Source: a bacterium (GTDB lineage Bacteria > Chloroflexota > Chloroflexia > Thermomicrobiales > UBA6265). Taken from it: a stretch of DNA of 7,706 bases. The stretch is taken from NCBI GenBank assembly GCA_029977305.1, contig JAPOLF010000094.1, positions 1 through 7,706 of the forward strand. The letters are read 5' to 3'. The translations under genes were made by a program, and so were the position numbers. Below are positions 1 to 5,229 of the stretch, piece after piece. The notes beneath the pieces are model-generated. The model worked only from the letters and a program-made list of their open reading frames with translations. It was not told the origin of the DNA and ran no database searches. Each line of letters opens with the position of its first letter. The first letter of the stretch is position 1.

Positions 1-215
1 GTGTTGATGCCGACGAGGTCGTTGACGTCGCCGTAGGCCCCGAAGGATCGGATGTAGGTCCACTCCTCGGCCACGGGGCGCTCATCACGGTTCTTCTTGC
101 GGCGCTTGCTCCTCGCCTCGGCCGCGGTGGGGATGGCCACGGTGACGAGGCCGCCGATCGCCATCTGGAGGCCGGTGCGTCGCGAGATGCGTTGCGGATC
201 GGGTACCTGCGACAT
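1..215 (-). CDS. N-terminus of a Tat-type exported protein, function unknown (partial)
   Basis: The sequence shows 71 open codons from an ATG at 215 to the left edge with no stop and mostly G/C third positions. A GGAG Shine-Dalgarno lies 6 bases before the ATG (plus-strand 222-225). The N-terminus carries a twin-arginine motif (SRRTGLQ, residues 11-17), a hydrophobic stretch at about residues 18-31 and an Ala-Glu-Ala end at 32-34. A basic run follows (SKRRKKN, 36-42), and then the mature part begins (EEWTYIRSFG, from 50). By family knowledge this layout means Tat export of a folded protein, though the residue after RRT is Gly rather than the usual Phe/Leu, so the Tat assignment is probable rather than certain. 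The product family is not recognisable from this fragment. The gene is divergent from the S8 protease at 404 and shares its upstream region. Confidence 0.75.
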   Translation of the reverse strand, partial: MSQVPDPQRISRRTGLQMAIGGLVTVAIPTAAEARSKRRKKNRDERPVAEEWTYIRSFGAYGDVNDLVGIN

Positions 216-403
216 GGTTCACTCCGATGCTCGGCGCGCCACTGCTGCGCTCTCTGCAAGACGCCTTGCGGACCGGGAAGGTTGCATCATCCCGATCGGG
301 GGCAGATCGCGCAACGGGGCCTTCCGCGTGGGCTACTCCGGGCACGTGCTACGCTCTCCATTGGATGCGGATCGCATGCACGCTTCGGGATGAGGGGATT
401 TGC
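216..403. promoter_or_regulatory. Divergent intergenic region, with a candidate extended -10 for the protease
   Basis: These 188 bases separate two divergently read genes and must hold both promoters. On the plus strand TGCTACGCT (347-355) resembles an extended -10 (TGn plus TACGCT), which would place transcription start near 362 and leave a leader of about 40 bases. I see no convincing -35 hexamer at the usual distance. A perfect 10-base palindrome, CCCGATCGGG (291-300), lies mid-region and could be an operator, but palindromes of this size are frequent in GC-rich DNA. For the minus-strand gene only its GGAG ribosome site is clear. Confidence 0.3.
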
Positions 404-1930
404 ATGTCCAAGATGCGATGGTCGATGGCGGTTCTGTCGTTGCTGATCGGGTTGTCTTCCTTGGCGGTGCTCGGCACCAACCCGGCGGAGGCGCGGCGCA
501 ACGATCGCCGCCCTCAGGCGCATCCGGACGCCGTCCGGGCGGTTTCGGCGGAGGATCTGGCGGCCACCGACGAGTGGTACATCGTCGTGCTCAAGCCGGA
601 TGCGGGTGATGCCGGTGCGTTCGCCACCGCGACCGCGCGAAGCCGTGGCGCGGTCGTCCGAAACGTGTATCGCAGTGCGCTCTCCGGGTTTTCGGCGCGG
701 CTGGATGCGACAGCCTTGGCGGCGCTGAAGCGGGATCCGAAGGTGAAGTACGTCACGAAGAACCGGGCGGTCCGGGCCCCGGAGAGCACCCCGGAGCCGG
801 CACAGGCGTTCCCGCCGACAGGACAAACCGTTCCCGTCGGAGTGGAGCGGATCCAAGCGCCCGAAAACCCGGTGTATCAAGTGGCGATGGTCACCCCCGG
901 GGTGGACGTCGATGTCGCGGTGATCGACACCGGGATCGCGCAGCATCCTGACCTGAACATCGCGGGCGGATACAGTTGCATCAACGGTGGCTCAACGCAA
1001 GCGGATTACGATGACGGCTCCGGCCACGGCACGCACGTCGCCGGGACGATCGGAGCGATTGGCGACAACCCGATCGGTATCGTCGGCGTCGCTCCCGGGG
1101 CGCGGCTCTGGGCGGTGAAGGTTCTCGGGGCTGATGGCTCGGGAAGCTACGCCGACATCCTCTGCGGCATCGACTGGGTGACCGAGAACGCCGACGTGAT
1201 CGATGTCGCGAACATGAGTCTGGTCACGCAGTTCAATGTTCCGGTGGACACCGATGACTGCGGCGTCGCTCTGCAGGATCCTCAGCACTTGGCGATCTGC
1301 GCGTCGGTGGAGGCCGGGGTGACCTACGTCGCCGGGGCCGGCAACGACTGCGCGGACGCGGCGTACTACACCCCTGCCGCGTACCCTGAGGTGATCACCG
1401 TCGCCGCCTTCGCCGACAGTGACGGAATGCCCGGCCGCTACGGCGACGTTCTAGACTCCATCACCTGCCAATTCGAGAAGAAGGTGGGCAAGGGCAAGCA
1501 CAAGCGGACGCGGGTGGTCGGGAAGAAACCGATCGCGAATGCCGATGATTTCGGCGCGTCGTTCTCCAACTACGGAAATCCGGTGGACCTGATGGCGCCG
1601 GGCGTGCAGATTCTCTCAACATACCCACCCGCGCTCGCAGACACATTCACGAATCGTCCCTACGTCCAGATGAGCGGCACGAGCATGGCGGCGCCGTATG
1701 TCGCTGGTGCAGCGGCGCTGATCATCGCGGCGAACCCGAGTTACACCCCAGCGCAGGTAAAGGCAGCGCTCATCACCATGGCGGAGAGAGCGTCGATCAC
1801 CAACATGTACGTGAACTATCCGTGGAATTTCAATCGGCCCTATGAGTATCAGGTGCCGATCTTGAACGTGAACCCGAACGGTCCGTGGGATTTCGAGATT
1901 TGTTCGCGGACGACGACGGTAGACTGCTAG
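404..1930 (+). CDS. Secreted S8 family (subtilisin-like) serine protease with I9-type propeptide
   Basis: The product is a 508-residue preproenzyme that hydrolyses peptide bonds outside the cell. In order it has a signal peptide (about 1-30, ending in AEA), a basic linker (RRNDRR), an I9-type inhibitor propeptide (about 57-124, starting EWYIVVLKPD), and the S8 catalytic domain. The catalytic Asp175 lies in VAVIDTGI, His208 in GSGHGTHVAG, the oxyanion Asn314 in AGAGND and Ser427 in MSGTSMAAP, so all key residues are present. The frame stays open upstream to an ATG at 227, but only the ATG at 404 gives a signal peptide at the N-terminus. GAGGGG (392-397) lies 6 bases before it. Oddities are a Lys/Arg-rich insert at about 359-376 between the Asn and Ser motifs, and eight cysteines, all after residue 190, including the final residue. 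The gene is convergent with the lodB-like gene, with a hairpin between them. The protease family is certain; the substrate is unknown. Confidence 0.93.
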   Translation: MSKMRWSMAVLSLLIGLSSLAVLGTNPAEARRNDRRPQAHPDAVRAVSAEDLAATDEWYIVVLKPDAGDAGAFATATARSRGAVVRNVYRSALSGFSARLDATALAALKRDPKVKYVTKNRAVRAPESTPEPAQAFPPTGQTVPVGVERIQAPENPVYQVAMVTPGVDVDVAVIDTGIAQHPDLNIAGGYSCINGGSTQADYDDGSGHGTHVAGTIGAIGDNPIGIVGVAPGARLWAVKVLGADGSGSYADILCGIDWVTENADVIDVANMSLVTQFNVPVDTDDCGVALQDPQHLAICASVEAGVTYVAGAGNDCADAAYYTPAAYPEVITVAAFADSDGMPGRYGDVLDSITCQFEKKVGKGKHKRTRVVGKKPIANADDFGASFSNYGNPVDLMAPGVQILSTYPPALADTFTNRPYVQMSGTSMAAPYVAGAAALIIAANPSYTPAQVKAALITMAERASITNMYVNYPWNFNRPYEYQVPILNVNPNGPWDFEICSRTTTVDC

Positions 1931-1954
1931 CAACGCAAACCGCGTTCGAGTTCG

Positions 1955-1988
1955 GCGGCGGCCCGGGGAGCAATCTCCGGGCCGCTGT
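1955..1988 (+). terminator. Strong GNRA-loop hairpin after the protease gene
   Basis: A 12-base-pair stem (1958-1969 with 1974-1985, one G-T wobble) closes a GCAA tetraloop. Three weaker pairs extend it outward to 1955/1988. It begins 24 bases after the protease stop and lies 49 bases beyond the convergent lodB stop at 2038. No U-tract follows on either strand. The wobble pairs only in plus-strand RNA, since the minus transcript would have a C-A mismatch there, and the loop is GNRA only on the plus strand. The fold therefore favours the protease transcript. It may act as a 3'-end stabiliser or a U-tract-free terminator. Confidence 0.55.
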
Positions 1989-2037
1989 ATGCTGCGATAT
2001 CCGCGCCTCCATTCCCTTCTCAACATCACTGCGAGCG

Positions 2038-3129
2038 TCAATGTCTCCTGCGCCAGAAGGGAGCATCCGGCCAGCGGCGCTCAAGCCCGTAAACCGCGAA
2101 GATGGCCCTTCGCTCCACCGCATGACGAGCAGGAAACCGGGCTGCGTAATCCGCGATCGCATGGGCGTTGCCAGCCATCGTGGCGAGCAAGGCGTCTGCA
2201 GCCTGGGTGCCGGTGGTGAGTGCGCTGCCGATGCCGTGCGAGGCGATGGGGTCATGGGCGGCAGCGGCGTCCCCCGCAGCGAGCCATCCTTCGCCTCCCG
2301 CCGGTTCCAGCAAGCTGCTTCCAGCGGCAGCGATGCGCAATCGTTCCGGCGCCTCCGTCTCGTCAAGCATGTTTGAGAGCGCAAGTGCGAGTTGCCGCGC
2401 CGCGAGCCAGCCTGCAGGCTGCCAAGCGCGAAGCGTTGCGATGATGTCGGGATCACTGAACAACGCCACGACGATCTTTGCGTCAGGGACCGGGGCGGCA
2501 TACCACCAGCCGTGCTCAATTGCCTCGACGAAGGTGGCGTTGGGGAAACCTTTGGGGCGTGGCAAGCAGGCCCAGACTGCGGCAAGCTGATCGTCGCGAA
2601 CGGTATGCGCCCCCAGCCTTCGGGCGACAGGAGCCTTTCGGCCGCCCGCGTCTGCAATCAGCCCGGCCTCCACCATTGTCACGGCACCGTCCCGCGTGAT
2701 GGTCAACTGCCAGCCGCCGTCCTCCATCGGTGCCACGTTCCGGACTAGGGCGTGTCGCCAGACCATCGCACCCGTGCGTTGGGCTGCGGCAAGAAGTGCG
2801 CGATTGAATGCGGGGCGGTCGATGTGCCAGCCATCGCCATAAGGTTCCCGGAGAACGTGACGTTCTTCGATCGTGGCCGAGCCCCAACAGGAAAGGTTGG
2901 CGAGGCTGGGGATCGGCCCTGATTCGGCGAGAGCGCTTTCCAGTCCCATGCGGGCAAGCACCGGGTTGATCGACCCACCGAGAGATTCCCCAAGTGAGCT
3001 GCCGCTGCCGTCGGTTCGCTCAATAACCAACGCGGGCACTCGCGCCATTGCAAGACGATGCGCCATCGCCGCGGCGGCAGGCCCGCCCCCGACGATGGCA
3101 ACCGGGACACGGACGACCGGATCGGTCAT
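2038..3129 (-). CDS. lodB: LodB-like FAD-dependent oxidoreductase (CTQ cofactor maturase of the LodA-type oxidase)
   Basis: The product is a 363-residue flavoprotein of the PHBH/tryptophan-halogenase-like fold. The sequence shows an N-terminal FAD Rossmann motif (IVGGGPAAAA, 12-21), a DRPAFNRALL segment (104-113) typical of this fold, DAGGRKAPVARRLG (160-173) and the second FAD motif GDAAAAHDPIASHGIG (286-301). There is no signal peptide, so it should be cytoplasmic. Known biology: LodB and GoxB are encoded beside LodA and GoxA and are required to form their cysteine tryptophylquinone. The pairing here is what gives the LodB role; sequence alone would say only 'FAD-dependent oxidoreductase'. 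The ATG overlaps the lodA stop (ATGA), and an in-frame TGA two codons upstream leaves this as the only sensible start. The symbol is a family label. An alternative is a halogenase-like monooxygenase, made unlikely by the context. Confidence 0.82.
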   Translation of the reverse strand: MTDPVVRVPVAIVGGGPAAAAMAHRLAMARVPALVIERTDGSGSSLGESLGGSINPVLARMGLESALAESGPIPSLANLSCWGSATIEERHVLREPYGDGWHIDRPAFNRALLAAAQRTGAMVWRHALVRNVAPMEDGGWQLTITRDGAVTMVEAGLIADAGGRKAPVARRLGAHTVRDDQLAAVWACLPRPKGFPNATFVEAIEHGWWYAAPVPDAKIVVALFSDPDIIATLRAWQPAGWLAARQLALALSNMLDETEAPERLRIAAAGSSLLEPAGGEGWLAAGDAAAAHDPIASHGIGSALTTGTQAADALLATMAGNAHAIADYAARFPARHAVERRAIFAVYGLERRWPDAPFWRRRH

Positions 3130-3136
3130 CCTCCTT
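3126..3136 (-). promoter_or_regulatory. lodA/lodB overlap with ribosome site touching the start codon
   Basis: On the minus strand the end of lodA reads AAGGAGG immediately followed by ATGA, where the lodB ATG (3129-3127) overlaps the lodA TGA (3128-3126). The near-perfect Shine-Dalgarno has no spacer before the ATG, which is too close for ordinary initiation. The likely reading is translational coupling, with ribosomes finishing lodA and re-initiating in place. Confidence 0.7.
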
Positions 3137-5096
3137 CAGCGCTTGGGGTCGCCAGATTCGGCGAGAGCAGCGGCGGTCCGGCGGGGTCGATGTCCTCGAT
3201 CGCCTCGCCGAGTTCAACCCAGATCTCCTCAGGGAATGCGGGGTTGTCGGGCGGCCCCGGTTGACGCGTCACGATCCCCGCCTTGCTCCATTGGACAATG
3301 AACGCATTGATGCGCTGAATGCTGTTGACGTCAAAACCCGGAAGCCCGCGAAGCCACTTGACTCGCTGCCGGAAGGCGGCCTGCCGCTCCTCCGACGAGG
3401 CTTTCGGATCCATGACGACGGCGTACTGCTCAGAAGCGAGTACGTCGTTCGGCACACGGGCCGGCCAAAAGGCAGGGAGGTAGTCGTCAACGTCCCGCTT
3501 GTACCGGGAGAGGCAACTGGAGGTGTCGGTTTGCCACGGAACGGCCATCCAGCGACTGACCGCACCGGGACCTGATGCGGCGAGTGGGCCATCCGGCGCG
3601 AGCGCGATCTTCGACGTCATGGCCGGTCCCCAATTGGGTTCCGGCCCGGTGCGACGCTTCAGTCGGAATGGTTCGGCGTACATCATGGACTGGCGCATCG
3701 GCCAGGTCATCTCGCAGCCGGGATGGAACGGTCCGCCGAGGCACTCATCGAGCGCTGCGCGATCGAGGGCGCTCGGCTGATCAGCAACAGGAAGATCTTC
3801 GATGCGTTCCGGAAACCGCAACCCGTCGTCCGGCCAGTCGGCATCGAAATCACCCGCGGCCCACTGCTTGAGCCAGTGGTGTTGCTGCGGAAGGATTGCC
3901 ATCCACTGCCGCGGGTTGTTCGCCGGAAGGTCGACATCATCCCCGTAGTACGGCGGGAGGGCGTTGTAATCCATGGTGACGTAGGTGGGATCGCGGAATC
4001 GCTCATACACCATCGACCGGAGGAAGCGCGACTCTGGGCTGGGGTCGGCAAGTGCGAGGAGCGTGTCCGGCGCCAAAAAGTCGCCCTGAGAACCCCAGCC
4101 GAAATCACGCGAGAAGCCGGCATTGACCCATTGATTGGAGACGAGGCGGGCGAACATCGGGTAGATCTGGCGGGCGAACGAAGGGCGTTCAGGCGCGCGC
4201 GCAGGGTCCAACTGGCAGGCGACGTCGAACATGACGTCGTACATCGTGACCACCGATTGCACGCCGGGCGCATAGTTTGGCGGCCCGGTCACGACCCATG
4301 CGCCGGTCACCGGGATCTCCTTGCCGCCGATCTTCACCTTGGCGTCTACCGGACCGTCGGCGATGTCGTCGTACCACAAGTCGTTGTTGCCAAAGGTGTA
4401 TGCCAGAAGATCGGGAACGGCCGGTTTTGACTGGCCTCGTCCCGGCATGACCAACAGGCGTCCGGCGCTGTCGGTGCGGAGTTCACCGAGATAGACGGAC
4501 GTGCCGAGAAACTTTCCTGAATCGAATCGCGTTGAGCGATCGAGACCATCGGCGTTGGCGTTGGTCCCGGTGATCGATCGCGCGCCAGGATCGATGGTCA
4601 GTCGTGATCGATCACGAATGCCGCTGTTCCGGAACTCAGATGCGAGCGGGTCCGGCGCGTCCTGCATCGGGGCGCGCGGCAGCCCCTCCGCGCCCGGAAT
4701 GTCAAACGCGGTGTCGAAGTCGTACCAGGCGGACTTCGCGTTGGCGAGGTGGACGGTCCAGGTGATGTCGGCTTCCGCTGCGGTGATTTCGCGCACGACC
4801 CGGTCTTCGCCGTCAAGCCCATAGATCCGGAAGCGCGCCGCCTGCCGCTTGATCCTCCCCTCAGGGTCCTTGAAGCCATCTGCGGGTATTGGGTGCGGGC
4901 CACCGGTCTCCGGGCCGAGGAACCATTCGGTTGGGCTGTCTCCGACGCGGGCGATGCCGAAGGCGGGGTGGATCACGCAGCGTGCGATCTCGTCTGTCGC
5001 CGCAGAGACATCTCGAGGAGCGCCGCCCAGGCGGAGTCCTGTCGTACCCGCAGCGACACCGTACAGTCCGTAGGAGAGAAGCGTGCGGCGGTTCAT
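3126..5096 (-). CDS. lodA: Tat-exported LodA/GoxA-family CTQ-dependent amino-acid oxidase
   Basis: The product is a 656-residue quinoprotein oxidase. Family members oxidatively deaminate an amino acid (LodA: the lysine epsilon-amine; GoxA: glycine) with O2, giving an aldehyde or oxoacid, NH3 and H2O2. Family landmarks visible here are IHPAFGIARVGD (42-53), GRIKRQAARFRIYG (80-93), VHLANAKSAWYDFDTA (115-130), LTIDPGARSITG (166-177), the ECLGGPFHPGCEMTW region (451-465) and SRWMAVPWQTDTSSC (514-528). The CTQ cofactor cross-links one Cys and one Trp from these last two regions. Candidates are Cys452 or Cys461 and Trp521 or Trp516. A Tat signal (NRRTLLSYG, residues 2-10, then a hydrophobic stretch, possible cleavage near 32) implies export after folding. 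I chose the ATG at 5096 because GGGAGA lies 7 bases upstream and the twin Arg then falls at 3-4. The ATG at 5111 has no ribosome site. First gene of a pair with lodB. Substrate unknown; the symbol marks the family only. Confidence 0.88.
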   Translation of the reverse strand: MNRRTLLSYGLYGVAAGTTGLRLGGAPRDVSAATDEIARCVIHPAFGIARVGDSPTEWFLGPETGGPHPIPADGFKDPEGRIKRQAARFRIYGLDGEDRVVREITAAEADITWTVHLANAKSAWYDFDTAFDIPGAEGLPRAPMQDAPDPLASEFRNSGIRDRSRLTIDPGARSITGTNANADGLDRSTRFDSGKFLGTSVYLGELRTDSAGRLLVMPGRGQSKPAVPDLLAYTFGNNDLWYDDIADGPVDAKVKIGGKEIPVTGAWVVTGPPNYAPGVQSVVTMYDVMFDVACQLDPARAPERPSFARQIYPMFARLVSNQWVNAGFSRDFGWGSQGDFLAPDTLLALADPSPESRFLRSMVYERFRDPTYVTMDYNALPPYYGDDVDLPANNPRQWMAILPQQHHWLKQWAAGDFDADWPDDGLRFPERIEDLPVADQPSALDRAALDECLGGPFHPGCEMTWPMRQSMMYAEPFRLKRRTGPEPNWGPAMTSKIALAPDGPLAASGPGAVSRWMAVPWQTDTSSCLSRYKRDVDDYLPAFWPARVPNDVLASEQYAVVMDPKASSEERQAAFRQRVKWLRGLPGFDVNSIQRINAFIVQWSKAGIVTRQPGPPDNPAFPEEIWVELGEAIEDIDPAGPPLLSPNLATPSAEGG

Positions 5097-5103
5097 GCCA
5101 TGT

Positions 5104-5109
5104 TCTCCC
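5104..5109 (-). promoter_or_regulatory. Ribosome binding site that decides the lodA start
   Basis: GGGAGA on the minus strand sits 7 bases before the ATG at 5096. It lies inside the five extra codons that would be added by starting at the ATG at 5111, which itself is preceded only by pyrimidine-rich CTGACCC. This favours 5096 and a standard-length Tat signal peptide. Confidence 0.65.
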
Positions 5110-5137
5110 ATGGGTCAGACGCACTGAACGAGTAGCG

Positions 5138-5152
5138 GTCGCATCCTGCGAC
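5138..5152. repeat. Short perfect inverted repeat over the candidate lodA -10
   Basis: GTCGCA-TCC-TGCGAC is a perfect 6-base inverted repeat with a 3-base centre. It covers the proposed -10 and start region of lodAB, so it could be an operator or an RNA hairpin in the leader. No regulator gene is visible in the window to pair with it. Confidence 0.35.
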
Positions 5153-5171
5153 GACCGGATCTCATTATCAA
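5143..5171 (-). promoter_or_regulatory. Candidate promoter of the lodA-lodB operon
   Basis: In the 133-base gap between the ATPase stop and lodA, the minus strand reads TTGATA (5171-5166, 5 of 6 to the -35 consensus), 17 bases, then CAGGAT (5148-5143, 3 of 6 to the -10). Start would be near 5136, giving a leader of about 40 bases. An alternative is GATAAT (5169-5164) used as the -10 itself, with a poor -35. The gap size and these hexamers suggest that lodAB has its own promoter, but the call rests on consensus matching alone. Confidence 0.33.
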
Positions 5172-5229
5172 GCACTGCCCCGTTGGATGCTCCTTGCGGG
5201 ACATGGTTTGACTGGGCGCTGCCTCTCCA

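Noticed and set aside
227..403. N-terminal extension of the S8 protease from the ATG at 227
   Set aside because: The extra 59 residues show no signal peptide and would bury the real one (from 404) inside the protein. The start at 404 has a suitable ribosome site.
5097..5111. lodA start at the ATG at 5111
   Set aside because: There is no ribosome site before it. GGGAGA lies between it and the ATG at 5096, which also puts the twin arginine at the usual place.
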